A stretch of DNA of 64,000 nucleotides from Paludibacteraceae bacterium (GTDB lineage: Bacteria > Bacteroidota > Bacteroidia > Bacteroidales > Paludibacteraceae): the NCBI GenBank assembly GCA_905235505.1, contig CAJOMJ010000007.1:1-64000 (forward strand), read 5' to 3'. The notes beneath the pieces are model-generated. The model was not told the origin of the DNA, searched no databases, and worked only from the letters and a program-made list of their open reading frames with translations. Below, in pieces: positions 43,082 to 51,707 of this stretch. Position numbers and translations under genes: made by a program. Numbering within the stretch: the first letter of the stretch is position 1; the number at the start of each line of letters is the position of its first letter.

Positions 43082-43205
43082 GTAGTGATACGTGTGTGTG
43101 TGGGAGAGAGATGTATTGTCTTACCACTCATCATGGGTCAATGTGCGCCATGGTTTTCCGGCGTTGCTGCCATTGCTTATATACATTTAACAGATTAGGA
43201 ATTCA

Positions 43206-44600
43206 TTATTCAGCTACGGGTTCATCAGTTTCGGCGGTATTGGTGTCAGCCGAGTTGTCATCCTTCACTTTTTTATACTTTCCTTCCACAATAAGCATAC
43301 CCGGAAGTATTTCCCCTCCACTAACCTTTTTGAAAACTGTTGATGTCAGTTCAGAACCTTCTGCCTGCTCAAGAACGGCATTATACCTGTTGTCCCATAT
43401 CTTTCCCTTGATGGGCTTCATAGTTGCCACATAACGATATTTTGTTTTATTGGTCTGCGGGTCAACCACACGCTGAATCACTTGAAATGTAGATTTCTCC
43501 GTGATACCTTCTTTCATACCTATCTTGGCAGCATAGCCCAGCACTTTGCCCTTGTCATTATAGACAATCTGATATACTGGCACTTTCACCTTGAAATCTT
43601 CGTATGCCAACTGCAATGCAGCAATATTCTTATCTATAGAACGTGTGCACGACATCTTGACAAGTTCAGAACGCTCGTATTTTCCCTTCAGCGTACTCTT
43701 GCCGCTATACTCATATTCGTGAGCAACATATTTCACTCGGAAAGTAGTAGTGTCCAGTAGAAATGCCATTATCTTGTCAAGGTCGGGTGTTTCGGTGTAA
43801 TAGTTCTCGTAGAAGATGGCTGCGATGGAGTCATTCCACTCCAGTTGGTAAAGATAAGAGTGAGTCTTTACAGTAAAACCCGTGAAACTATCAGCAATAT
43901 CTCCTGCAGCCTTTGCAGTTGAAGAGCCTACATCGGAACCAAGCAGAGCATCGGCTATCGCCCCGAGTACTCCCAATGTAGCTTTGGCTACAGCTGCGCG
44001 TTCCTCTGCAGTTACATACGTTATATCATTGACAAGAAAGAACGTATTGCCAAGCAACTCCTCACCTGCATCAGATATGGTTGCCAGACCACGTGCAGTG
44101 CGCGAAGCAAGGGCAACATCAAGATCGGTAGCATTGTATTGTCCACGCTCTTGAATAAGTCGCATATTGAAAGTGGCAGTTTCCGGCGACATATACTCAA
44201 GACTATCCATATTCCAGCCGAACCACTTGGCGACCATAAACTTGCCTATCTCAGCACCATTCAGCACTTTCTCTATTGCAGCACCGTTCATCTTTACTTC
44301 GGCGGCAGTGAGAGTCTTGCCGTATTTAGCCTTAACCAAGCCGTGAGAGCGTTTCTTGACATTGGGAATACTGTCGTTCACGAGCACGCGCAGACCGATA
44401 TTGTGGTCATCGTATTTGTCGGAGACAGGTATCACTTCGAAGGCTTCGTATATCTCTATTCCGAAAGTATCTTCGGAGTGATATACCATGGCTTCGCCCA
44501 AAGAATTGCGGCGATACTTGTCAAGTTCACCGTTGCTTTGAGCAAACACTCCCACTGCAAAAAGCAGCAGGAGTAATACTATAAGGTTTTTCTTCAGCAT
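43206..44600 (-). CDS. Exported protein of unknown function, last gene of the five-gene operon
   Basis: The 464-residue protein has a signal peptide (MLKKNLIVLLLLLFAVGVFAQ) and no recognisable catalytic motif. Its middle holds an Ala/Gly-rich, possibly helical hydrophobic stretch (about 195-240, 'KATLGVLGAIADALLGSDVG') that could insert in a membrane. The C-terminal region is beta-strand rich and ends in an acidic tail (DDNSADTNTAETDEP). It is the largest product of the operon and lies 15 nt after the preceding gene. I recognise no family with confidence; similar proteins are annotated as hypothetical in Bacteroidales. Confidence 0.75.
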   Translation of the reverse strand: MLKKNLIVLLLLLFAVGVFAQSNGELDKYRRNSLGEAMVYHSEDTFGIEIYEAFEVIPVSDKYDDHNIGLRVLVNDSIPNVKKRSHGLVKAKYGKTLTAAEVKMNGAAIEKVLNGAEIGKFMVAKWFGWNMDSLEYMSPETATFNMRLIQERGQYNATDLDVALASRTARGLATISDAGEELLGNTFFLVNDITYVTAEERAAVAKATLGVLGAIADALLGSDVGSSTAKAAGDIADSFTGFTVKTHSYLYQLEWNDSIAAIFYENYYTETPDLDKIMAFLLDTTTFRVKYVAHEYEYSGKSTLKGKYERSELVKMSCTRSIDKNIAALQLAYEDFKVKVPVYQIVYNDKGKVLGYAAKIGMKEGITEKSTFQVIQRVVDPQTNKTKYRYVATMKPIKGKIWDNRYNAVLEQAEGSELTSTVFKKVSGGEILPGMLIVEGKYKKVKDDNSADTNTAETDEPVAE

Positions 44601-44615
44601 AAATTATTTATGTTA

Positions 44616-45557
44616 TTAACGAAGAAAACCTATATTGGTAGATGTTGGTTGCTGGTGAGTTCCGTATGCTACGCCGACATCACGCATCGCACCTATACGG
44701 GCGAACTCAAGGTCAACACTGTCGTCATACTTGCGCATCTCAAACTTCCAGTCATCAAGCACCTTTGCCTTTATCTCTTTGTAGAGTTCTTCCGCCTCAC
44801 CATAGCAGGCTGCTTCAGGATAAATCTGACTCAGATACTCGCCTGCGTCCATTGCGGCAAGACTGTTTTGACCACTCATCCAAGCAGTCTTCGCTGCAGC
44901 CAGATTAACCTGGCAGGTATAGTCAATATACTCCTGATAAATATCCAGACCGGCTGCAAGAGCCACTTCATATTTATCACACTCGGAGGGAATAGTCGAA
45001 ACTATCCATAGTGCCTCCTCAAACTTCTTCTGCTTGGCAAGGTTCTTTGCCTTCATAATCATCTTGTCGGCCTGCTGATTGTAATAATCAATAATCTTTG
45101 CGCGACCTTCTTCCACAAACTGCTTGAGCGCAGGACTATTCAGATTTATATTCTTTATCGCATTCATATAACTCTTACTTTCGGTCTCACCTACTCCTTT
45201 GGCATTAACAGATGCTGTGGAGAAGATAATCTGATTGTAGTAGTCAGCTATATAGAATGTAAATTCCATGGTCTCGGCAATCTTGGTTGGAGGACCCGGA
45301 AGAATATCTTTGGTAAGAGGAGCTGCATGAACAGTAATAAAGAATTGTCCGAGATAATCCATTGAGGCTATCCCATTCTGCGTGAGCAGACGGTTGAGTT
45401 TATTCTCCATCTGAAGAGTGGCAGATGCAGGAAATGGTTCTACCATCTCTTCCACCAACACCTTCAATGCCAGATTCTGACCCTTTTGTTGAGACTGCTG
45501 AGCAAATAATGGCATCAGCATACCTATAGTCAAAGCAAATATAAATAGACGTTTCAT
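44616..45557 (-). CDS. Exported protein with CsgG/TolB-N-like first domain, fourth gene of the operon
   Basis: From the ATG at 45557 there are 313 residues: a signal peptide (MKRLFIFALTIGMLMPLFAQ), then 'LALKVLVEEMVEPFPASATL', which resembles the first strands of CsgG/FlgO/TolB-N domains. A mixed domain follows with 'TSKSYMNAIKNINLNSPALK'-like helices, then a helical half with tetratricopeptide-like repeats ('KNLAKQKKFEEALWIVSTIP'). The ORF extends further upstream to 45626, but that part reaches into the end of the preceding gene and lacks a signal sequence. No enzyme motif is visible. The CsgG-like call is a resemblance seen by eye, not a search result. Confidence 0.7.
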   Translation of the reverse strand: MKRLFIFALTIGMLMPLFAQQSQQKGQNLALKVLVEEMVEPFPASATLQMENKLNRLLTQNGIASMDYLGQFFITVHAAPLTKDILPGPPTKIAETMEFTFYIADYYNQIIFSTASVNAKGVGETESKSYMNAIKNINLNSPALKQFVEEGRAKIIDYYNQQADKMIMKAKNLAKQKKFEEALWIVSTIPSECDKYEVALAAGLDIYQEYIDYTCQVNLAAAKTAWMSGQNSLAAMDAGEYLSQIYPEAACYGEAEELYKEIKAKVLDDWKFEMRKYDDSVDLEFARIGAMRDVGVAYGTHQQPTSTNIGFLR

Positions 45558-45612
45558 AACTTGTAATTTTTCAGTTAAATGGTTTGATTGTGAATTATAC
45601 ACTGAGCATATC

Positions 45613-46572
45613 TTACTTCTCGCCAAGTACGAGAATGCACTTGCCGAGACCGCGATTCATCACCTTGACAGGGATGTTGTAAGGAGCTTTCCTCAGATAA
45701 TTACGGAGTTCACGTGCAAAAGCCTCTGTGTCCATAGCCTTGCCCTTAGCGTTATAGAGTGGGATACGCACCTGTTCATAAGCAATATAGTTCTCCGAAG
45801 AGCCGAGTTTGGAGAAACGCCCCTCCACCGTGTTGTCCGACATCCAATCGTCAATAATCTCCGAGAGTTCTGTTTGGTCTTCGCCGAACTCACTCTCAAG
45901 GTCTATACCTGCTTCATTATCGGCAAACACACGAATCTCAAGAGCCACCTCGCGACCATTGGTAAACAAATCATCAAAATATTGCTGCAGACGATTGTTG
46001 AAATTGTCTATATTGGCAACAACTGCCTCCTCAAGTAGCACTGCAACATCAGCAGAGAACGAAGGAGCACTTGTTCCATTACTGCCGCCTATACTCTTGC
46101 CAGTATAGCTGTCTTTACCCTCAAGAATGTAAGTAAGAGTCCGCTTGGGTCCCTGTACCTTTACATCCCATGTGAGCTCAAGAATGATATCTGCTTTCGC
46201 AACACGCAGAAGTTGGTCAACGGGTGACTCTGCCATTTCGTTGCCGGACTTGCTCGTAACAAGATTCTGCTCTGCATTCTGCTGGGCAATCATCTTAATC
46301 TGGGATTCAAGGTCCTTGGCAGGAAACCCGCGTTCCATCATCAGGTCATTGATTTTTGCAATGGCGAGTTTCAAATCCATACTGGAATTCAGAGCCGTCT
46401 CATAGTCGGGCATATTTTTAGTACTACCCTCACCGTTAGGGATGGCCTTCATATAGCCGTTATTATTGCACCAAGCATCACTCGGCACTACCATAATCGT
46501 AGGTTTCTTTGCCTGAGAGAATGCCAATACGGCACTCATCAAACATACTGACAAAATAAATATCTTCTTCAT
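45613..46572 (-). CDS. Exported DUF6175-like protein, third gene of the operon
   Basis: The 319-residue protein has a signal peptide (MKKIFILSVCLMSAVLAFSQ) and then 'KKPTIMVVPSDAWCNNNGYM', the usual start of proteins I recall as DUF6175. Later blocks include 'ADIILELTWDVKVQGPKRTL', 'APSFSADVAVLLEEAV', 'FTNGREVALEI' and a C-terminal 'MNRGLGKCILVLGEK'. The pattern of alternating strands and helices with 'IMVVPSD' at the start recalls CsgG-type secretion-associated folds. No function has been assigned. It is co-directional with its neighbours, with short gaps on both sides. Confidence 0.75.
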   Translation of the reverse strand: MKKIFILSVCLMSAVLAFSQAKKPTIMVVPSDAWCNNNGYMKAIPNGEGSTKNMPDYETALNSSMDLKLAIAKINDLMMERGFPAKDLESQIKMIAQQNAEQNLVTSKSGNEMAESPVDQLLRVAKADIILELTWDVKVQGPKRTLTYILEGKDSYTGKSIGGSNGTSAPSFSADVAVLLEEAVVANIDNFNNRLQQYFDDLFTNGREVALEIRVFADNEAGIDLESEFGEDQTELSEIIDDWMSDNTVEGRFSKLGSSENYIAYEQVRIPLYNAKGKAMDTEAFARELRNYLRKAPYNIPVKVMNRGLGKCILVLGEK

Positions 46573-46616
46573 ATTTTAGGGAGTTTGAATAGTTTCTTAT
46601 ATTGATTATTTCCGAG

Positions 46617-47141
46617 TTACTTCAGAATACCGTCAGCTTTGAGTTTCTCTCTAAGCTGAGAACGGAACACGCATACTGTTACTTGAGCAGTAGTTTGAGT
46701 GTCAGTCTTAGCATAGTTGGTACTAAGTTGGCGTTTCTCTTTCATAGAACAATATTTTCTGTACTCACCGCCATCTGCGAAGAATGCATTGAAGTAATCC
46801 TCATATTTCTGACGTGCATTGACCTCAAAAACCAAAGGCTGCAACACTCCCGAAGAAGACGGAGCCTGCCCTGATACAAACTGTATCTGCGAAAAAATGA
46901 CATCATATACAGCCTGTTTCTGAGCCTGAACGTATGCATCTGCTGCATTACGCGCACGTCCGAAGGCACGTATGGTATAACTACCATCAAGTTCAGTACC
47001 TATAACTTTACTCTTTTGATCATAGTATGCTTGCGACTTACGAGTGCCACAACCTGAGAGCAACGACAACATCAGCACAGCTACACTCGCTACTATTAAG
47101 TATCTTGTTTTCATAACTTTTAATCCTAAATTAACAATCAA
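46617..47141 (-). CDS. Lipoprotein of unknown function, paralogue of the first operon gene
   Basis: The 174-residue protein has a lipoprotein signal with lipobox LLSGC (after about 30 residues counted from the first Met). Its body shares 'YEDYFNAFFADGGEYRKY' and a neighbouring 'AYVQAQKQAVYDVIFSQIQF' with the next gene upstream, and it ends with the similar 'LREKLKADGILK'. The two genes clearly arose by duplication. This copy has the lipid anchor, the other only a signal peptide, so one probably stays in a membrane and the other is free in the periplasm. The Met closest to the lipobox (MKTRYLIVASVAVLML) is the more likely start, at 47114. Confidence 0.75.
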   Translation of the reverse strand: MIVNLGLKVMKTRYLIVASVAVLMLSLLSGCGTRKSQAYYDQKSKVIGTELDGSYTIRAFGRARNAADAYVQAQKQAVYDVIFSQIQFVSGQAPSSSGVLQPLVFEVNARQKYEDYFNAFFADGGEYRKYCSMKEKRQLSTNYAKTDTQTTAQVTVCVFRSQLREKLKADGILK

Positions 47142-47155
47142 TAAAACACTATTGT

Positions 47156-47650
47156 TTAGAATCCGGAACTTAGTCCGCGAATAACACCGGCAGCTTCAAG
47201 AGCCTTGCGAAGTTCGTCTTTCTGAACACTGACAATTACACCCACTTTGTATTCTTTACCGACCTTCACGATGTCCTGTTCGGCAGATGTGACCGACACG
47301 TACTTGTAGTACTCTCCGCCGTCTGCAAAGAATTTCTCAAAATACTCCTCATATTCCAGTTCCACACCCGGGTTCTTGGCAAGCGGACGCTGTGCCACAC
47401 AACCGTTACCACCGGTGAATCCCTTAAATATAACGCCATGAACGGCATTCTTCTTACTCTGTTCAGCTGCCACTTGGGCCTTTTTCGAGTAACTCCACAC
47501 CTTAAGCAGATATGTACCCTGCGTACCATTTCCTGCACACTCAATCTCATAGCGGAAATGCTCGGTATCCTTGTTAGCCTTTTTCTTTGAGCCTGCCATC
47601 ATTGGCATGCATAGTGCGATTGCCATCGCAAATAGAATAAATTTCCTCAT
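47156..47650 (-). CDS. Exported protein of unknown function, first gene of the five-gene operon
   Basis: The 164-residue protein has a signal peptide (MRKFILFAMAIALCMPMMAG) followed by a Lys-rich stretch. Its body matches the next gene: 'YEEYFEKFFADGGEYYKYVS', 'AAEQSKKNAVHGVIFKGF' and an ending 'LRKALEAAGVIRG'. The shared 'AvhGViF' block is reminiscent of proteins that start with a helix carrying AxxxAxxxA spacing. It stands 73 nt downstream of a consensus promoter and opens the operon. The family is unknown to me. Confidence 0.75.
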   Translation of the reverse strand: MRKFILFAMAIALCMPMMAGSKKKANKDTEHFRYEIECAGNGTQGTYLLKVWSYSKKAQVAAEQSKKNAVHGVIFKGFTGGNGCVAQRPLAKNPGVELEYEEYFEKFFADGGEYYKYVSVTSAEQDIVKVGKEYKVGVIVSVQKDELRKALEAAGVIRGLSSGF

Positions 47651-47730
47651 AAAAAAACAGTTTAATTTGGTTATTATTAATGGTTTATTGTATTAGTTGA
47701 AGACAAATGAGCTATTTTCATATCACGGGA

Positions 47731-47762
47731 CAAAGGTACAACGTTTATTTCAATTATGCAAA
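47731..47762 (-). promoter_or_regulatory. Promoter of the five-gene exported-protein operon
   Basis: TTTG (47762-47759), 20 nt, TACCTTTG (47738-47731) on the minus strand. Transcription starts near 47724. With the terminator at 43048-43081 it delimits a transcript of about 4.6 kb. Confidence 0.7.
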
Positions 47763-47848
47763 TAGTATTTAACAATACCATTAAAACCTCCTGTAATAAT
47801 CAAGAAAGAGTATCAGTAATACCATCTACCGGTTCTTCTCAACATACT

Positions 47849-47880
47849 CTTGCGGTTATGAAAGAATTGTTGTACCTTTG
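47849..47880 (+). promoter_or_regulatory. Promoter of the DAHP synthase-chorismate mutase gene
   Basis: CTTG (47849-47852), 20 nt, TACCTTTG (47873-47880). It makes the TTG ORF start at 47878 part of the promoter and favours the ATG at 47902. Confidence 0.65.
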
Positions 47881-47901
47881 CAGACAGAAAAGCCAAACCG
47901 G

Positions 47902-48963
47902 ATGATGACAAATTTTCAGACATCTACTTCAAGCGCATTTATTGTGGCTGGTCCTTGCAGTGCCGAAAGTCTTGAGCAGGTTATGACTGTTGCACTTTCG
48001 GTAAAGCAGTCAGGTGCTTGTATGTTCCGTGCCGGTCTATGGAAGCCTCGGACATCTCCCAATAGTTTTGCCGGTGTGGGTGCAGAAGGATTGCCGTGGC
48101 TGCAACAAGTGCAAAAGGAAATACAGATACCCGTAGCCACCGAAGTAGCAACGGCAGAACATGTCTCTCTTTGTTTGGAAAGCGGCATACGGGCATTCTG
48201 GATAGGAGCCCGCACTACGACAAATCCATTTCTTGTTCAGCAAGTGGCAGACGCAATAAGCAAGTCCGGCACCGAAGAAGAGGTAACCGTGATGGTGAAG
48301 AACCCCATCAATCCTGATTTGGCAACATGGGTTGGTGCTATCGAGCGCTTTAAGGCTGCAGGAGTCAAGAATATTATTGCGGTACATCGGGGTTTTTCCG
48401 ATTCACTGACTGTACCAACAGACAGACAGATGCGAAACGACCCTCTATGGTCAGTTCCCCTTGCTCTTCATCGTTGTTATCCCGAAATACCTGTTTTGTG
48501 CGACCCGAGTCATTTGGGAGGAGACAGGGCACTCATCACCCAACTAAGCAAACAGGCTCTGCAATTGGGAATGACCGGGCTTATGATAGAAGTACACCCG
48601 CAACCAGGGTCGGCATTGTCAGACTCCGGACAACAAATTACTCCTAAAGAGTTTGAGTCATTAGTCGGTTCACTTTGCATGCCTTCGATCGATGATGCCG
48701 ATACAACTGCATTACAAGCGTTGCGGAGCGAGATAGACCGGATAGACAACTCGTTGGGCAATCTGCTTCTTGAACGACTGAAAGTAGCACACGAAATCGG
48801 CACACTGAAACGGGAATCAGGAATTTCTGTCTATCAGGAACAGCGTTTCAACCAAATACTGGAGAATCGTTGCAAGTGGGCAAGAGAAAACGGACTTGAC
48901 GAGGAATTGGTCAAAAGAATAACCGAGGCCATCCACGAACTCGCAATCAGAGAGCAACTATAG
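47902..48963 (+). CDS. Bifunctional DAHP synthase / type II chorismate mutase
   Basis: The N-terminal 260 residues are a 3-deoxy-7-phosphoheptulonate synthase of the KDO8P-synthase-like type ('IVAGPCSAES', 'PVATEVATAEH', 'VHRGFS', 'DPSHLGGDR', 'EVHPQPGSALSD'). The last 90 form an AroQ chorismate mutase ('LRSEIDRIDNSLGNLLLERLKVA'-type first helix, 'QRFNQILENR'). The protein joins phosphoenolpyruvate and erythrose 4-phosphate at the entry to the shikimate pathway and makes prephenate from chorismate, a fusion common in Bacteroidota. Start at ATG 47902 or 47905. No other aro/trp gene is adjacent. Confidence 0.92.
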   Translation: MMTNFQTSTSSAFIVAGPCSAESLEQVMTVALSVKQSGACMFRAGLWKPRTSPNSFAGVGAEGLPWLQQVQKEIQIPVATEVATAEHVSLCLESGIRAFWIGARTTTNPFLVQQVADAISKSGTEEEVTVMVKNPINPDLATWVGAIERFKAAGVKNIIAVHRGFSDSLTVPTDRQMRNDPLWSVPLALHRCYPEIPVLCDPSHLGGDRALITQLSKQALQLGMTGLMIEVHPQPGSALSDSGQQITPKEFESLVGSLCMPSIDDADTTALQALRSEIDRIDNSLGNLLLERLKVAHEIGTLKRESGISVYQEQRFNQILENRCKWARENGLDEELVKRITEAIHELAIREQL

Positions 48964-49000
48964 CAATACACAAGTTGTTTGGTTGCTTTACATCAACATC

Positions 49001-50101
49001 TCACAACTCTGCCTCTTTCAATCGCTCTGTATTCTCGGCAATTTGCAGTTGGTCAATAAGACCTTGGATATTGCCGTTGAGGAAATCAGGGAGATTATAG
49101 ATTGTATAGTTAATCCGATGGTCGGTCAGTCGTGACTGCGGATAGTTGTATGTGCGGATTTTTGCAGAGCGGTCGCCTGTAGAGACCATAGTCTTGCGTC
49201 TGCGCGCAATATCATCAATATACTTCTGATGTTCACGGTCATAGATTTGCGTACGAAGTCGTGATAGTGCACGCTCTTTGTTTTTAGGCTGGTCGCGCGT
49301 CTCTGTACATTCTATCAGAATCTCCTCTGTCTGATTGGTATTAGGATTACGCCACATATACCTCAACCTGACTCCCGACTCCACCTTGTTCACATTCTGT
49401 CCTCCTGCTCCACCCGAGCGGAATGTCTCCCACTTAATCTCCCCTTCGTTAATCTGCACTTCAAACTCATCTGCCTCAGGCAACACCGCCACAGTAGCTG
49501 CGGAAGTGTGTATTCGCCCTTGCGTCTCTGTCTGTGGCACACGTTGCACTCGATGTACACCGCTCTCATATTTCAATGTACCATATACGTTCTGCCCTGA
49601 CACATTGAATATTATCTCCTTGAATCCCCCGACTGCCCCTTCTGTATAAGAAGATACTGTACTACTCCACCCTTTTATCTCGAAATACTTCAAATACATT
49701 CTATATAAATCGCCGGCAAACAAAGCGGCTTCGTCTCCGCCCGTGCCTGCCCTGATCTCCATAACAACATTCTTACCGTCCTCAGGGTCTTGAGGCAATA
49801 GCATGAGACGGAGTTCTTCTTCAAGATGGGGCAACGACTCCGATAGAGTTTCCATTTCTTCCCTTGCCATCTCACGCAGTTCAGGGTCTTGTTCGTTAAA
49901 TGCCAATTGTTTTGCCTCTTCAAGATTATCTGCTGCAGTCTGATAGCGGTCGGCAGCAGCAATCACCTTTTCAAGGTCATGATACTCACGGTTAAGACGC
50001 ACATAGCGCGGTTGGTCCTGAATAACAGCCGGGTCGGTTATCATCAGTCCTACCTCATGAAACTTCTGCCTCAACGACTCTATTTGTTCTATAACCTCCA
50101 T
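49001..50101 (-). CDS. prfA: Peptide chain release factor 1
   Basis: RF1 ends translation at UAA and UAG. The 366-residue protein has the conserved central blocks 'LLPQDPEDGKNVVMEIRAG', 'GTGGDEAALFAGDLYRMY', the stop-codon-recognising tripeptide as PQT in RVPQTETQGRIHTS (the Bacteroidota form of PxT), the peptidyl-hydrolysis motif GGQ in SGGAGGQNVNKVESGVR, and a C-terminal 'RTYNYPQSRLTDHRI'. Length is normal. It follows ffh on the same strand after about 70 nt. Confidence 0.95.
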   Translation of the reverse strand: MEVIEQIESLRQKFHEVGLMITDPAVIQDQPRYVRLNREYHDLEKVIAAADRYQTAADNLEEAKQLAFNEQDPELREMAREEMETLSESLPHLEEELRLMLLPQDPEDGKNVVMEIRAGTGGDEAALFAGDLYRMYLKYFEIKGWSSTVSSYTEGAVGGFKEIIFNVSGQNVYGTLKYESGVHRVQRVPQTETQGRIHTSAATVAVLPEADEFEVQINEGEIKWETFRSGGAGGQNVNKVESGVRLRYMWRNPNTNQTEEILIECTETRDQPKNKERALSRLRTQIYDREHQKYIDDIARRRKTMVSTGDRSAKIRTYNYPQSRLTDHRINYTIYNLPDFLNGNIQGLIDQLQIAENTERLKEAEL

Positions 50102-50173
50102 TTACGATATCATTACATCCGAACTATTCCAATCCAAAAGCACGGGAATTATCAATGTTGACCTGCTTCCTAT

Positions 50174-51469
50174 TTATCTTTTGCGTTTCTGCATTGTACG
50201 CATCATCTTGCTCATCTGGTCAAATTGCTTGAGAAAACGGTTTATTTCCACAATGCTTGTACCGGAGCCTTTGGCGATACGCTGTTTGCGTGAACCGTTA
50301 AGCAGTGACGGATTCGAGCGCTCTTCAGGTGTCATGGAGTAAATAATTGCTTCTATCGGTTTGAAAGCATCGTCCGACACATCTACTCCCTTCAGAGCCT
50401 TGTCCATTCCCGGTATCATTGACATCAAGTCTTTCATGTTGCCCATCTTCTTTATCTGCTGGAGTTGGGAAAGAAAATCATTGAAGTCAAATTGGTTGTG
50501 AGCTATCTTCTTGGAGATACGGCGCGCCTCCTCTTCGTCATACTGCTCCTGCGCACGTTCTACGAGGCTGACCACATCACCCATGCCAAGAATTCTGTCT
50601 GCCATACGCGAAGGATGGAACACATCAAGCGCCTCCATCTTTTCGCCCGTAGAAATGAATTTTATCGGTTTCTCTACCACAGAACGTATACTGAGTGCCG
50701 CACCGCCTCTGGCATCACCGTCAAGCTTGGTCAGGACAACCCCGTCGAAATCTATTCTGTCGTTGAACTCCTTTGCCGTGTTAACTGCATCCTGACCTGT
50801 CATCGAGTCAACCACAAACAACGTTTCCGAAGGATTGATTGCATTCTTGATTGCCTCTATCTCATCCATCATCTGCGCATCTACGGCCAAACGGCCTGCA
50901 GTATCGACAATAACTACGTCATATCCGTAAACTTTAGCCTTTTCTATTGCTTTCTGCGCTTTCTTGACAGGGTTCTGCTCCGTTTCTTCAGTGAAGACCT
51001 CTACTCCTATCTGCTCACCTAAGACACGTATCTGCTCAATAGCAGCAGGTCTATACACATCGCACGCAACAAGCATCACCTTCTTGCCCTGTTTGGTCTT
51101 CAAGCGGTTGGCAAGTTTGCCCGCAAAAGTGGTCTTACCTGAACCCTGCAGACCTGCAAGAAGAACCACTGCCGGCTTGCCCTTCAGATTGATTTCTTCC
51201 GCCTCGCCACCCATCAGTTCGGCAAGTTCGTCATGGGTGATCTTCACAAGCAACTGCCCGGGGCGGATACTGCCTAACACATTCTGACCGAGTGCTTTTT
51301 CTTTTACTCTGTCCGTAAACTGCTTGGCTGTCTTATAATTAACATCAGCCTCAAGCAGAGCCTTGCGGATATCTTTTACAGTTTCAGCTACATTTATCTC
51401 GGTGATACGACCCTCACCCTTCAGTATCTTGAATGAGCGTTCCAAACGCTCTGATAGATTCTCAAACAT
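50174..51469 (-). CDS. ffh: Signal recognition particle GTPase Ffh
   Basis: Ffh binds signal sequences and 4.5S RNA to target proteins to the membrane. The 431-residue protein has the N domain ('SERLERSFKILKGEGRITE'), the G domain with GLQGSGKTT (about 106-114), 'DTAGRLAVDAQMMDE', 'TKLDGDARGG' and the 'GEKMEALDVFHPSRMADRI' closing motif, and a Met-rich M domain from about 325 ('MGNMKDLMSMIPGMDKAL', 'GSRKQRIAKGSG'). A promoter of the TACCTTTG type lies at about 51539-51546 (minus strand), diverging from the dnaB promoter. Confidence 0.96.
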   Translation of the reverse strand: MFENLSERLERSFKILKGEGRITEINVAETVKDIRKALLEADVNYKTAKQFTDRVKEKALGQNVLGSIRPGQLLVKITHDELAELMGGEAEEINLKGKPAVVLLAGLQGSGKTTFAGKLANRLKTKQGKKVMLVACDVYRPAAIEQIRVLGEQIGVEVFTEETEQNPVKKAQKAIEKAKVYGYDVVIVDTAGRLAVDAQMMDEIEAIKNAINPSETLFVVDSMTGQDAVNTAKEFNDRIDFDGVVLTKLDGDARGGAALSIRSVVEKPIKFISTGEKMEALDVFHPSRMADRILGMGDVVSLVERAQEQYDEEEARRISKKIAHNQFDFNDFLSQLQQIKKMGNMKDLMSMIPGMDKALKGVDVSDDAFKPIEAIIYSMTPEERSNPSLLNGSRKQRIAKGSGTSIVEINRFLKQFDQMSKMMRTMQKRKR

Positions 51470-51607
51470 GAGCTATAAGATATAAAAGTTTAATATGCTA
51501 TTTTGATAAAACGATTTGGATTATAATCATTATGCGTGCAAAGGTACTACATTTTATTGATATATGAAAATCTCAAGAGAAATGTTGATAACTTGTTGAA
51601 AAAATAA

Positions 51608-51639
51608 TTTGTATGAATAACAACCTTGATGTACCTTTG
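51608..51639 (+). promoter_or_regulatory. Promoter of dnaB
   Basis: TTTG (51608-51611), 20 nt, TACCTTTG (51632-51639), consensus form. The leader is about 60 nt. Confidence 0.7.
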
Positions 51640-51707
51640 CAAACGACAAAAGATAATTTAACCTCATTAGCAATCCTAACATTATAAACCTTAAAAAACA
51701 AGCACTT

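Noticed and set aside
42080..47762. Complete mobile island containing the HEPN/MNT pair and the five-gene operon
   Set aside because: No integrase, transposase, attachment repeats or tRNA border was found; only the palindrome at 41856-41992 hints at mobility.
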